Origin: a bacterium
GTDB taxonomy: Bacteria; Planctomycetota; Planctomycetia; Isosphaerales; Isosphaeraceae
Direction: 5' to 3'
DNA: 49,513 nucleotides
Assembly (NCBI GenBank): GCA_016125085.1
Contig: WGMM01000023.1
Location: forward strand, 1-49,513
Notes under the pieces: generated by a model
Told to the model about the DNA's origin: nothing
Databases searched by the model: none
What the model saw: only the letters and a program-made list of their open reading frames with translations
Shown: positions 7,763-17,639 of the stretch, piece by piece
How positions within the stretch are numbered: the stretch's first letter is position 1
Layout of the letters: each line of letters begins with the position of its first letter
Made by a program: the position numbers and the translations under genes

Positions 7763-8044
7763 GGATAAGACGATCCCAGCTGCGATGATCGGAAACCATT
7801 GCCGGTCGGCCCGAAACGTTCGAGCGAGCCGAAAAGGCAAGGGTAACATCATAAGCCGGATTACCCCGGATTGGCAAGCTTGAGCGATTCGAGATCGGCA
7901 AAATTACCGAAATATCCCCTGATTCGATGATCCCTGAATCAGATTTTTCCGTCAGGGCAAAGCGTTCATTTGCCCCGGCGATCGTCCGGGCTTTTGGCAA
8001 TTGCATCGAGAAAAGCCGCGGAGTCAGGCAAATCGGGCCGATCA

Positions 8045-9322
8045 TCATTCATCGGAATCGTCAGGGCTGGCGTCTCTGTCCTCCCGTCGTTCCCGACGAC
8101 GGCTGGAAGAATCATGCCGCCTTTTTGACGAATCGTTCCGGGATGATCGCCCCTCTCGCGATGACGAGCTTCTACTCGAAGAAGATCCATGACGGGAACC
8201 GGTCCGGCCGTCAGAAGATGAGGAACTGCTCTCGCCACGCGAACTTCGCCGTTCCCTGCGGCTTTCGGAACGGTAAGCGATGCCTGAGTCATGATCGGTA
8301 TCCGGCTCATTCGGAGCGAATTCGGGTTGAGCCTGGGTATCGTCATCTCCTGAGCTTCTTCGGCGGCGGGACCGCTCCCGGGCCTCGGCCATTTCGTATT
8401 TTCGGATCTGGTCTTCGGATGGAGCCCATTTGACCACACCTTCGACAGGGCAATCCATGCGTCCCAATACGTCGTCGATAATCTGCACCTGCCCGGGATG
8501 AAGGGTCAAACGCCACCCTTCAGGATCCTTGGGAGAGTGGGGAACCTTCTGATAATTGAACCCATTATAGGAAATGCGCACAGCCTTCAGGGCTTCGCTG
8601 ACTTTTTTCCGGCGACGCAGATCAAGGATATCCGCAAGATGATCGACCGACTCGTGTGCTTTGCGTGCGAGCGAGTCGTACGGGAAAAGGACGATACGGT
8701 CGTTGACATTGGCCTCGTGTTCGAACCATTTGTTGAGGATCGCGTAAACCGCGGCGAATTTGCCGGTGGTATGGGGCTGATCGACAAGTTCGTCGAAATC
8801 GACGGGGCAGAATTCCGGGTGCTTTCGGACGAGTGGTTCGAGGTTTTCGAGTCGGATGACCGAACGGTTATCCTTGCGCCGGGCATACATGTCACTTACG
8901 AACAGACGGCCGTTGGGAACGATCACGACCGACTTCATATTGAAGTGTTCCGCAAGCCAGGGAGCCAGGAGGAGCGACCTGAAGCCGGAGATCGCCAGAG
9001 GCCCTGGCCAAAGCGGAAACTGCGAGAGCCAGCGAGAACGTGTGTAGTAAAGGTCGGATTCCTCGGAAACCGCGGCCGGACAGAGAATGTCGTTCCAGAA
9101 ATCTTCGAGAGCCTGCGAATGGATTTCCGGATCCACCCAGTCGAACGGCATCGAGAGGCCAAGATCCTGCGGATCGACCGAGCGCAGGGGATTACTGAGA
9201 ACGCGACCGTCCGCGATAATTTGAAAGATCACGGCCAGCCAGTCCACAGCGGTGTTCACGAAACCGGTGACGAGCACCGGATTCTTGTGAACCCATCTGA
9301 CGGAAAACTGGGCAGATGACAT
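8045..9322 (-). CDS. Sulfotransferase-like protein with a Ser/Arg-rich tail
   Basis: This is a 425-aa protein in two parts. Residues 1-310 resemble a sulfotransferase fold: NPVLVTGFVNTAVDWL (14-29) lies where the PAPS-binding loop R-S-G-T-T would be, but the catalytic loop residues are replaced. A segment near 209-236 (RIVLFPYDSLARKA..LADILDL) looks like the family's late helix region. Residues about 315-425 are low complexity, rich in SR, RS and poly-Ser with acidic ends, and are surely disordered. Such tails are common in eukaryotic RNA-binding proteins and rare in bacteria. I see no signal peptide. Identification of the fold is tentative; enzyme activity is doubtful. Confidence 0.6.
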   Translation of the reverse strand: MSSAQFSVRWVHKNPVLVTGFVNTAVDWLAVIFQIIADGRVLSNPLRSVDPQDLGLSMPFDWVDPEIHSQALEDFWNDILCPAAVSEESDLYYTRSRWLSQFPLWPGPLAISGFRSLLLAPWLAEHFNMKSVVIVPNGRLFVSDMYARRKDNRSVIRLENLEPLVRKHPEFCPVDFDELVDQPHTTGKFAAVYAILNKWFEHEANVNDRIVLFPYDSLARKAHESVDHLADILDLRRRKKVSEALKAVRISYNGFNYQKVPHSPKDPEGWRLTLHPGQVQIIDDVLGRMDCPVEGVVKWAPSEDQIRKYEMAEARERSRRRRSSGDDDTQAQPEFAPNEPDTDHDSGIAYRSESRRERRSSRGESSSSSSDGRTGSRHGSSSSRSSSSREGRSSRNDSSKRRHDSSSRRRERREDRDASPDDSDE

Positions 9323-9390
9323 GAATTTGGCTCACTTGGGTCGAACCACTTCGTAGAATTCGAATTCCGGACTACGAAGCGGCACGGAAT

Positions 9391-10947
9391 TTACTGGCCA
9401 GGTAAGCCAGGCAATCCGAAATTGGGTGGAATCTGAGGTCGATTGAGCGGAGAGGGTGTTTCGGTTCCGGACTTCAAGAGCTTGGCGTCGTCCACTGCAA
9501 TCGAACCGAATGCTCCGGCTGGGACGACATAATACCAGCCGGCATAACGCTGGGACAACTCCTGTGCCCGCTTCCGGCCTTCCTCACGCTTCTTTTCCAG
9601 CTCATCAGAACGTTTTCGTTCCTTTTCCGCACGATCCTGTTTCTCTTTGGCGACATCGGTTTCGAAACCAGGCGTGATCGCACTGGAATCGGGAAGCTGG
9701 AACGGATCGCCCGGCAAAGCCGGCATGGGATCGACGTCAAGTTCACGTGGAGGAACTACCAGTTCGGGATCGAACCGCGTCGTCACGAACAGGAATCGTC
9801 CTTCCGTACCGGAAGCTGAAGGCTTCTCGGCCTTTTCGGTATTGTCCGATTTGGCTTCGGCATTCGAGGATGCCGGCTGATCCGCATCGTCGGAGGTACC
9901 AGCCGACAAATCTTCGCCATCCGCGACCGTCACTTCTCCAAACCGAAGCACGTAAACGACCCCCTGATCCGTGCCGACCTGGATCTCGCCCTGATTCGAC
10001 ACCAGCGATCCGGTTCTCGTCTTGTAAAATCCGCGAGATTGCAACGACATCAAGGCGGAAGGTTTCAATTCGATCGTGCCATCGGTCGATTGCTCCAGAT
10101 CTTTCGTCAGACCAGCCGGCTTCGGACGCACTCCCAGAATTTTGATCCCCGCGAGTGCGGAGACGATTTCGTCAATCTTTGCGACATCCGGCGTTTCGTC
10201 AGGCGTGGCCGAATCCAGCGACCATTTCCGATCCGCCGGATTGCGCCGGATCGTCGAGACCTCGCCCGGAACGATCACGCCACGGGCAGGATCGGCCTTG
10301 TGCCGGTCGATCACGATCTTGCGAACCTGTTCCTTGTCGAGATCGAGCAGATCCTGGCGAATCCAGTCCGCGAACCGCGTCGAGAGGTCTACGTTCACGT
10401 TCACGCCGTATGTCCGGGGGCTGCCCGGCAAACGCACGAACCTCTGGCCAGGCCTGTCCTTCACTTCGTTGCCGATGATCAGGTCGGCCAGAATCTCGCC
10501 GTCGGCCTGCTTGCGCAAGGTCACGCGCTTGCCACGCCCTTTGAGCGTCGACGTCTTGGTGTCGAGCGGATCGATCACGCCCAGGGCCTCATGATCCGCG
10601 ACGTCGTCCGACCGGATCGTATCCTTTTTCAGATCGATCACCCCGGCGGCCGTCTTGGCAAGGCGGTCCTTGGCCTCGGCCGGATAGTCGTAGTGAGAAG
10701 GAATCGACCACTTGCCGTTCTTCTGCTGCACCTGGAACGGCGTCACCGTCGCGGTGTCGGGCTTGTATTCGACCACCTCCATGGCCTGAGCCATGAGCGG
10801 GTCGGAGAACGCCGCGAAAAACGGCTGCCCCTGATCGTCGAAGACCTTGTCGGCGGCACGCCGGTCGAACATGTCGAGAGTCAGAGCCGCGCCTGCCGTC
10901 AAGGCGGCCGCGGCTGCGAATGCGAGGGTCTTGGGCCACTCGTTCAT
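9391..10947 (-). CDS. DUF4340 protein, partner of an ABC/GldG module
   Basis: This 518-aa protein has an N-terminal membrane anchor (LAFAAAAALTAGAALTL, residues 8-24) and an extracytoplasmic body. The DUF4340 region is seen around residues 70-300 (for example WSIPSHYDYPAEAKDRLAKT, then RKQADGEILADLIIGNE). A charged helical stretch (about 425-460, DVAKEKQDRAEKERKRSDE) is probably a coiled coil, and the C-terminus is Pro-rich. DUF4340 proteins commonly lie after ABC-2/GldG genes, as here. AGAGGT precedes the start. Its exact role in the exporter is not known. Confidence 0.85.
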   Translation of the reverse strand: MNEWPKTLAFAAAAALTAGAALTLDMFDRRAADKVFDDQGQPFFAAFSDPLMAQAMEVVEYKPDTATVTPFQVQQKNGKWSIPSHYDYPAEAKDRLAKTAAGVIDLKKDTIRSDDVADHEALGVIDPLDTKTSTLKGRGKRVTLRKQADGEILADLIIGNEVKDRPGQRFVRLPGSPRTYGVNVNVDLSTRFADWIRQDLLDLDKEQVRKIVIDRHKADPARGVIVPGEVSTIRRNPADRKWSLDSATPDETPDVAKIDEIVSALAGIKILGVRPKPAGLTKDLEQSTDGTIELKPSALMSLQSRGFYKTRTGSLVSNQGEIQVGTDQGVVYVLRFGEVTVADGEDLSAGTSDDADQPASSNAEAKSDNTEKAEKPSASGTEGRFLFVTTRFDPELVVPPRELDVDPMPALPGDPFQLPDSSAITPGFETDVAKEKQDRAEKERKRSDELEKKREEGRKRAQELSQRYAGWYYVVPAGAFGSIAVDDAKLLKSGTETPSPLNRPQIPPNFGLPGLPGQ

Positions 10948-11012
10948 GGGTATCGAACCTCTGGTCTTTGGAACCTCGTGATGCGTGATCGTCTCAGGCC
11001 GGCGGCGAATCG

Positions 11013-13745
11013 TCAGACCATCCGGGCCGACGGAGTCGCCAGATTTTCGCGGGATAGCCGGCGCGTGAGCACCCAGATACCAAGAATCATCGAAGGCAGC
11101 GGGGGCAGCAGGATCGCCAGGAACCGAAACCGGTTCTCGATCTTGCGGATATTCGCCTGCCGCACCATCCGGCTTTCGTTGATGGCCGCGGCCTTCTCGT
11201 CGTCGATTCGCGTTTTTTCCACGACAAGCCTGCGGTTTTCCGTCTCCTGAACATTGGCGATCATGACTTCCTTGGTCTGAACGTCAATGTCCTTGCGGGC
11301 CTCGATTTCCTTGACACGGTCATCCAGCCGCTTCTGGGCGGCTTTCAGCTTGTTGTCCGCCTCGCGTTCGGCGATCTTGGCCTCTTCAGCCGCCGACTTC
11401 ACGAACTGGCGGGTTTCGTCCTCGAATTTCGTCAGCGTCCGGTGCGTCACCCGACGCTTCCGCAAATTGATGAACGACGTGTCGCCAGCCAGATCGTCAA
11501 CGCAGTTCAGCACGAACGTGATGTTGTCGAAGTCCAGGTTCTCGATCCCACGCCGACGAAGGTCGAAGAATTCCTCACCGATGATGTCCAGATCCGCGAT
11601 CAGAATCGCGTTGAGCTTCTCAGGTGCATTCTCAGCAGGAGCGGGCAGGGGATTGCCCTGGGCGTCGACATTCGGCCGGGGCGTTCCTGGCGTGCCTGTC
11701 ACACGCACCGCGAGAGTGTAGGGCTGCCCGGTCGGCAGATGAACCCGGGCAGGGCGGATCTGGAAGCCGCCGAAAATCCCTGGGCTCGTCGCATTTCGGA
11801 AATTGATCAGGCCGCCCGAATCACTCGTTTTCAGCAGCGGTTCCACCTTCGGCCCCACGGTCGGCAACGAGCGAATGAGGCCAGGGAACAAGGCCACGAC
11901 TTCCTGCAAGCCTGAGGTGACGATCTGCTCAGTGTTGAACGCTTCCGGCTGACCGCTCCCTGGCGCGACGAAAACGATCTCAGGTGGCAAGTCAGCCAAT
12001 TGAGGATGCGGATTATAAGCGTTCCAGACGATCTCCGTCGGCGGCCATTCCACACCGAGCAGGTCCATCAGCGGCTTCGTATCGGCCTTCGGCTCAGGTG
12101 GCGGCGAACCGCCCATCATGCCGCCCATCGGTTGGCGCGGCGTTTCCGGAGCCAGCGAAGGATCGGTCGCCGGCAGCGGATCTGCGAACAGCAGTGCCGG
12201 CCCGCCCGATCGAATGTAGGCCATCAGATTTTCCAGCTCTCGCTGGGGCAGACTGGCCGGCTGGGCCACGAGCAGGCAGTCAAAGTCTTTGACGATCGGC
12301 CCTTCGGCACTGACCGGCACCACTTCGTACTGCTTCTTCAACTCCGTGACGATCGACCACTCCTGACCCGGTGTCGCCGCCCGGAAGTCGAAGCCGCCCA
12401 GGAGCCTGGCATCGGTGTTCAGGATGCCGATCTTCTTGCGGTTCGTTCGCGAGACCACCTGGATCGACCGGATCAGCTCATATTCGACAGGCAGGCCCCG
12501 GTCGAAGAACGGAACCACGACTTCTTCCAGACCCGACGTAAACGCCACGCCCAGAAAGATTTCTTCGCTGGACTGACGCGCGTCGGTCGTCGAAACCACG
12601 CGCCGGGGCTGAATTCCGAAGCGCTTCTCGGCTTCCCGGGCCGATTCCGAAAACAGCTCGGTCTCGAGCAGACTCAGGCGAATCTTCGAACCGCCAAGCG
12701 CCGCGATTTCCTTGAGTTTGTTCAGCAGGTCTTCTTTCACCTGCACGAATTCCGCAGGCACGTTCGGGCTGTAATAGGCCTGAACCAGCACTGGCTTGTT
12801 GGCGGGCAAAGCGGCGATAAGCTTGCGCGAATCACGCGAAAGCGTGTGAATCCTCTCGGCGGTCGCGTCCACGCGTGCCCCGGCCCGGCCGATCAGAGCG
12901 AACAGGCTCACGACCGACACGATCAGGCAAGCGGTGCGCAACATGCCGTGCGACCACATCGAAGCGCCCTTCGGTCCACCGGCCCAGTGCCGCGAACCGA
13001 TCAGGACGACGTTCAGATATATCATCGCCGCAGCGATTCCCAGGAAGTAGAACACGCTGGCCAGCGGCACCACACCCGTGCCGAAATCTGCGAACTGTGC
13101 CGGAATCGAAAGCCGACCGACCGCCCGCCCCGCAGGGCCTGAGAAGAGTAGCGAAAAGAGATTCAGAAACACCGGCACAGCGCAGAACACACCACCCAGA
13201 ATGAAGCCGATCGTCACGCTGTTCGAAAGCGCTGAGGCCACCATGCCGATGGCGATCATCGCCGCACCCATCAGAAAGTAGCCGAGAAAGTTCGCCGCGA
13301 TCACGCCCAGGTCCGGCTTGCCCAGCAGGTTCAGCACCAGCACGTAGCTCAGAGCGAAAGCGAGTGACACCCCATAGATGAACAATGCCGCCAGATATTT
13401 GCCCAGGACGATCTCATAATCGCGTGCGGGCAGGGTCAGAAGCAGTTCGTCCGTCCCCTGGCGACGTTCCTCGGCCCAGGTGCTCATCGTGATGGCAGGC
13501 ACGAAGAACAGCAGCAGGTAGGGCATCCACTCATTGAGCGGGGCAAGATTCGCAAGGTTCGCGGCAAAAAACACCGGCTGCCAGAATGCGGCGAGAGCCC
13601 CGACGAGCACGAAAAGCGTGATGAAGACGTAACCCGCCGGGCTCGCGAAAAAGCTGACGACGTTACGCTTGACGACGGCCTTGATCACGTGGGGCCGCAG
13701 GGCCGGTTGTCGAACCGGTGACTTGGGCGATGCAGTGTCCGACAT
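11013..13745 (-). CDS. ABC-2 permease fused to a GldG-like extracytoplasmic domain
   Basis: This 910-aa protein combines two functions that are separate in gliding Bacteroidetes. Residues about 25-270 form an ABC-2 permease with six predicted membrane helices (for example AGYVFITLFVLVGALAAFW). A further helix (about 280-300) leads into a GldG-like domain (about 310-760), with DUF7088-type features such as KPVLVQAYYSPNVPAEF and LLVAQPASLPQRELENLM. Residues about 780-865 are a long charged coiled coil, and a last helix (LAILLPPLPSMILGIWVL) anchors the C-terminus. With the ATPase upstream and the DUF4340 gene downstream it makes a complete exporter-like module. Substrate and physiological role are unknown. 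Confidence 0.9.
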   Translation of the reverse strand: MSDTASPKSPVRQPALRPHVIKAVVKRNVVSFFASPAGYVFITLFVLVGALAAFWQPVFFAANLANLAPLNEWMPYLLLFFVPAITMSTWAEERRQGTDELLLTLPARDYEIVLGKYLAALFIYGVSLAFALSYVLVLNLLGKPDLGVIAANFLGYFLMGAAMIAIGMVASALSNSVTIGFILGGVFCAVPVFLNLFSLLFSGPAGRAVGRLSIPAQFADFGTGVVPLASVFYFLGIAAAMIYLNVVLIGSRHWAGGPKGASMWSHGMLRTACLIVSVVSLFALIGRAGARVDATAERIHTLSRDSRKLIAALPANKPVLVQAYYSPNVPAEFVQVKEDLLNKLKEIAALGGSKIRLSLLETELFSESAREAEKRFGIQPRRVVSTTDARQSSEEIFLGVAFTSGLEEVVVPFFDRGLPVEYELIRSIQVVSRTNRKKIGILNTDARLLGGFDFRAATPGQEWSIVTELKKQYEVVPVSAEGPIVKDFDCLLVAQPASLPQRELENLMAYIRSGGPALLFADPLPATDPSLAPETPRQPMGGMMGGSPPPEPKADTKPLMDLLGVEWPPTEIVWNAYNPHPQLADLPPEIVFVAPGSGQPEAFNTEQIVTSGLQEVVALFPGLIRSLPTVGPKVEPLLKTSDSGGLINFRNATSPGIFGGFQIRPARVHLPTGQPYTLAVRVTGTPGTPRPNVDAQGNPLPAPAENAPEKLNAILIADLDIIGEEFFDLRRRGIENLDFDNITFVLNCVDDLAGDTSFINLRKRRVTHRTLTKFEDETRQFVKSAAEEAKIAEREADNKLKAAQKRLDDRVKEIEARKDIDVQTKEVMIANVQETENRRLVVEKTRIDDEKAAAINESRMVRQANIRKIENRFRFLAILLPPLPSMILGIWVLTRRLSRENLATPSARMV

Positions 13746-13860
13746 GAGAGGCTGAAACTCCTGAACTACGATGGCTTTTCCGTATCGGCGAATTGGGAGA
13801 CGCCGTGGGCCCCGATCGTCACCGGGCCTATCGGCATCGTCCTGTCCTTTGCGATTCCGA

Positions 13861-14589
13861 TCAGGCGACGTCTCGGGTCAGTTCCAGGAACCGCTCTTCC
13901 ATCGATTTGCCCTGATGCGTGAGCATAGCCGGCGTGCCGTCGAAAACGAGCCGCCCCTGATGCACGAAGAGCACCCGATCGGCCACCGGCTCCACCTCCT
14001 GAAGAATGTGTGTGGAGACGAGAATCGTCTTGCTCCGACCCAGGTCGCGGATCAACTGCCGCACGCCCCGGATCTGATTCGGATCCAGCCCGCTGGTCGG
14101 TTCGTCCATGATCAGAATGTCCGGGTCATGCAGCAGGGCCTGCGCCATCGAAACACGCTGCCGATAGCCTTTCGACAACTTGCCGATCGCCTTGTTGGCC
14201 ACCTGCTCCAGAACGCACTGGCTGACGACCTTGTCGATCCGGTCCCGGATCGCCGCCGCGGAAAGGCCCCGTGCTTCGCCGAAAAAGGCGAGCAGTTCCA
14301 GCGGCGTCATATCCGGATAAAGCGGCCCGTTTTCGGGCAGATACCCGATGTGCTGGGCGGCCGTGATGCGGTCCTCGGCGACGTCCAGCCCCGCGATTCG
14401 GGCCGAGCCCGTAGTCGGTGCCAGAAACCCGGTCAAAAGCTTCATCGTGGTCGATTTGCCGGCACCGTTAGGGCCGAGAAACGCCACGACCTGCCCGGCG
14501 GGGATCGAAAACGACATGTCCCGCACGGCCACGAACCGGCCATATTGCTTGGTGAGTCGGTCTGCGACGATCATTCCTTCGTCGGACAT
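13861..14589 (-). CDS. ABC transporter ATP-binding protein (GldA/NatA-like)
   Basis: This 242-aa ATPase energises the ABC-2/GldG permease encoded next. Walker A is GPNGAGKST (39-47), the signature is LSKGYRQR (138-145), Walker B is ILIMDEP (158-164), and the H-loop His is in STHILQ (about 194). The start at 14589 (MSDEGMIVADRL) is taken from family length; the in-frame stretch up to 14721 is not ABC-like. A second ATG at 14574 is possible. The gap to the permease gene is 115 bases. Confidence 0.93.
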   Translation of the reverse strand: MSDEGMIVADRLTKQYGRFVAVRDMSFSIPAGQVVAFLGPNGAGKSTTMKLLTGFLAPTTGSARIAGLDVAEDRITAAQHIGYLPENGPLYPDMTPLELLAFFGEARGLSAAAIRDRIDKVVSQCVLEQVANKAIGKLSKGYRQRVSMAQALLHDPDILIMDEPTSGLDPNQIRGVRQLIRDLGRSKTILVSTHILQEVEPVADRVLFVHQGRLVFDGTPAMLTHQGKSMEERFLELTRDVA

Positions 14590-15790
14590 CCTGATGAGGC
14601 TCCGTGAACTGGAAACGATGAACGGACGCTGTTCGGAACCGCCTCCGACCGCGTCGCCGCGCCAATCGATCTCTTCGTATTTATATAGTCGAACCGGAAG
14701 GGGTGAGTCAACCTTGGCCACCCGACGAATCAGCGGCTTCAGTGTCCATCACGAACCGGCATTGACGGTACCCCGGGTTCGATGTAGGCTGCCGGCGGAA
14801 TTATGATAATCCACCGCACGATCTTTCACGCTTCGAAAGGATTCGAACGATGTTCCGTCTTCAGACTTTCACCTCGAATGAATCAATTCTGCAATCGTCG
14901 ATTCCGAAAGATCCGCGATCTCGAACCAGTTGCGTTCGTTCGCCTCTGGCCAGGATATTCTGGTGCCTGGGCATACTGGTTTTATCGGGAATGCAGGCTT
15001 CCGCCGACTCCATCCCAAGGCCTGGGCGGCAGGTGGATGTCTGGCCGAATTATGACAAGGATGGAACGGCCCGTATTTACGGTGATCCGGAGACATCCAA
15101 ATACGTGCTCTATCAAATGGAGCGACTAAGTATCGGCGGCCCCTGGCGAAACGACGCCGCGGTCGTGATTCCGCAAACGAATTACACCGGCGACTTCGTG
15201 ATCGATCGAACCGGAACGAATCCGGAACTCAAGGACAATCCGCCGATCTATCGAATCACTCGTCCCGGCGAATCGACGAATTTGCTGCCCGCAAACTATT
15301 CGAACGAACAGCCAGTTAGAAGATCGTTCACCGACGAATACACGTCGAGTTACGCGATCGAAACGCGATCCGTCACGATCGAAGGTGTCAATTCCCTGGG
15401 ACTGGCCCTTGGCACAGCAAAGAGCGATTGGACAAATATACCAGGCACCGGCCCAGACGGTTCGTGGAACCCGGCACCTTATCCGGAGGCGGGGCAACTT
15501 CCGCCCGGCCAATATCCCGAATCTCGGTTCGTGATCGATCTCAGCACGGGGAAACCGGTCATTCTCGATCCGCTAGGCTACAAATGGTCCTCGTTCACGG
15601 GATACACGAAAGAAGATGTCCCGAAAATGGTCGACATCAAAGCCATGAACGACAAAGGCGAAATCCTGGGCGTCGCACAAGGTGCCCTAAGATTGCCATT
15701 GTATTATTCGTCTCCTGCCGCCACACCGGAGATCCTGGCTTCGCTCGTTTCGGCGGCCCCGGGAGAGGACGGCGCATGGGCTCTATCTTA

Positions 15791-17326
15791 GTCGTCCCTG
15801 AAAAACCCCTCCCGCACTTGATTCGAAGCTAGATCAGCCCGATTCTTTGTGTTACGATCCCTGAGATAAACCGTCCGACGGGCCCGGAATCTCAGGGAAT
15901 CATGAAGCCGAAACCGCAAGTTTCTCATGCCGATTTGTTCCGATCACGGCTCAGCCAGATCCTCAACCTCGATCACCCGCTCCTGATTTTGTCCGAAAAG
16001 ATCGACTGGGCAAGCTTCGACACGCAGATCGATGTCTGTTACGCCACTGATATCGGTCGTCCCGGCATCCCCACTCGCGTCATGGTCGGCCTCCTGTATT
16101 TGAAGTCGGCATTCGATTGCAGCGACGAATCGCTCATGGATCTCTGGATCGAAAACCCCTATTGGCAGGCATTCTGCGGTTTCGAATACATGCAGCATGA
16201 ACCGCCGATCGATCCTTCAAGCCTGAGCCGATGGCGGAGCCGGGTCGGTGCCGAGCGGCTGGAGATCCTGCTGAAAGTCGTCGTCGAGACGGCGATCAAG
16301 ATGAAAGCGATCAAGCCGACCGACCTTGAGAAGGTGAACGTGGACACGACGGTTCAGGAAAAAGCGATCGCATTTCCGACCGACGCCCGGTTGTATCAGA
16401 AAATGCGGCTGGCGTTGTTGCGTCGTGCGAATCAAATTGGCATGCGGCTGCGGGAAACATTCGACAAGCGGGCCAAAGAGGCTCTCATCATGAACGGCCG
16501 GTATTCGCATGCCCGGCAGTTCAAGCGTGCGGCGAAGATGCGTCGCAAATTGAAGACGTTTCTGGGTCGTATTTGCCGTGCGATTCGAAAGCGTGCACCG
16601 CAAACCGACGGCCAGATCGTGGACGCACGGCTGCGAACTCTGCTGGAAATCGCGGACCGGATCCTGGCCCAGACGAAGACGAGCAAGGACAAGGTCTATT
16701 CGGTGCACGAACCGGACGTGAAATGCATCGCCAAGGGCAAGGCGCACAAGAAATACGAATTCGGCTGCAAGGTGAGCGTGGCGACGACGAATCGAACGAA
16801 CTGGGTTCTTGGCGTTTCGGCCCTCGAAGGCAATCCGTACGACGGTCATACGCTGGGCAAGACCGTGGCCCAGGTGGAGCGGATTTCAGGGCGGATGCCG
16901 AAGAGCGTCATTGTGGACAAGGGCTATCGCGGGCACGATTACGAAGGCACGGCCGAGGTTCATGTGGTGAAGTCGATTTCGAATTCGCTGAACCGGGCGA
17001 TGCGTCGGATGTTGCGACGCCGGGCAGCGATCGAGCCCGTGATCGGTCACCTGAAATCGGACTGCCGGATGGCTCGGAATCATTTGAAGGGTCTCGAGGG
17101 CGACCGGATCAACGCGATTCTGTCCGGAGCCGGTTACAACCTGCGCAAGCTGCTGAGGTGGCTTGTTTTTGTCGTCATTCGCTGGCTGATGAGGGCTCAG
17201 GAGGTCATGTCGACCGACCGAAACCTGTCGAGCCGGGAGTATCGATGGGTGTCGTGACGCCTGCAGAGCCGACCTATGGCGGAAAATTGGGACCAGATTA
17301 CGCTGGGACGGTTTTTCAGGGACGAC
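15791..17326 (+). mobile_element. Complete IS5-like insertion sequence (1,536 bp)
   Basis: Perfect 16-bp terminal inverted repeats bound it: GTCGTCCCTGAAAAAC at 15791-15806 and its complement at 17311-17326. The 7-bp direct repeat TATCTTA flanks it at 15784-15790 and 17327-17333. One transposase gene fills most of it. Both the ends and the gene are intact, so the insertion may be recent. IS5-family members make target duplications of various sizes, so 7 bp may be specific to this element. Confidence 0.95.
15902..17257 (+). CDS. IS5-like DDE transposase (DUF772 N-terminus)
   Basis: This is a 451-aa transposase. An N-terminal InsH/DUF772-type region (GIPTRVMVGLLYLKSAF..SLMDLW, about 55-85) precedes the DDE core. 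Catalytic residues are likely Asp148 (EKVNVDTTVQ), Asp339 (KSVIVDKGYRGHDY) and Glu378 (RRAAIEPVIGHLKSD). A basic helical insert (about 160-235, many Arg and Lys) sits between the first and second Asp. It lies inside a perfect pair of inverted repeats. Confidence 0.93.
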   Translation: MKPKPQVSHADLFRSRLSQILNLDHPLLILSEKIDWASFDTQIDVCYATDIGRPGIPTRVMVGLLYLKSAFDCSDESLMDLWIENPYWQAFCGFEYMQHEPPIDPSSLSRWRSRVGAERLEILLKVVVETAIKMKAIKPTDLEKVNVDTTVQEKAIAFPTDARLYQKMRLALLRRANQIGMRLRETFDKRAKEALIMNGRYSHARQFKRAAKMRRKLKTFLGRICRAIRKRAPQTDGQIVDARLRTLLEIADRILAQTKTSKDKVYSVHEPDVKCIAKGKAHKKYEFGCKVSVATTNRTNWVLGVSALEGNPYDGHTLGKTVAQVERISGRMPKSVIVDKGYRGHDYEGTAEVHVVKSISNSLNRAMRRMLRRRAAIEPVIGHLKSDCRMARNHLKGLEGDRINAILSGAGYNLRKLLRWLVFVVIRWLMRAQEVMSTDRNLSSREYRWVS

Positions 17327-17639
17327 TATCTTATGTGAACAGTATCGATGATAACGGCATCATTTACGGCACTGCGAAGCCCGCTTACGATCTGGATAGA
17401 CGCCATTGGACATGGGCAGGTGAGCCTTATCACGTGGCTCTCGTGCCCCGTGGAATGGCTCCGCCGTTCGACGTCGCTCCAGCTCCGGTACCCGAGCCTT
17501 CCACCTGGCTGATCGGTGTCGGCATGATCGCGGCCGCGGCGTGGAAGCACAGAAGGCAAGGCCGATCCTGACCTGGCTCCGCGGCAGTCCTGTCACGTCC
17601 CTTTTTCGGATTCGCAATTCGAAATATCGAACGTGACTC

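Larger units (their letters stand above)
14850..17571 (+). pseudogene. PEP-CTERM secreted protein gene interrupted by an IS
   Basis: The gene reads from ATG 14850 to 15790, is cut by an IS (15791-17326), and resumes after the duplicated target at 17334, ending at 17571. Removing the IS and one copy of the 7-bp repeat restores one frame of 392 aa across the joint (...GAWALS then YVNSIDDNGI...). The N-terminus has a signal-like helix (ARIFWCLGILVLSGMQASA). The C-terminus is a PEP-CTERM sorting signal (VPEPSTWLIGVGMIAAA, then KHRRQ) for exosortase handling. The body is not a family I recognise. As it stands, the first part ends in a TAG made at the IS junction, and the product would lack its sorting signal. 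Confidence 0.92.

Noticed and set aside
10039..13142. Two long plus-strand frames (403 and 380 codons)
   Set aside because: They lie opposite the DUF4340 and ABC/GldG genes and arise from codon bias on the other strand.
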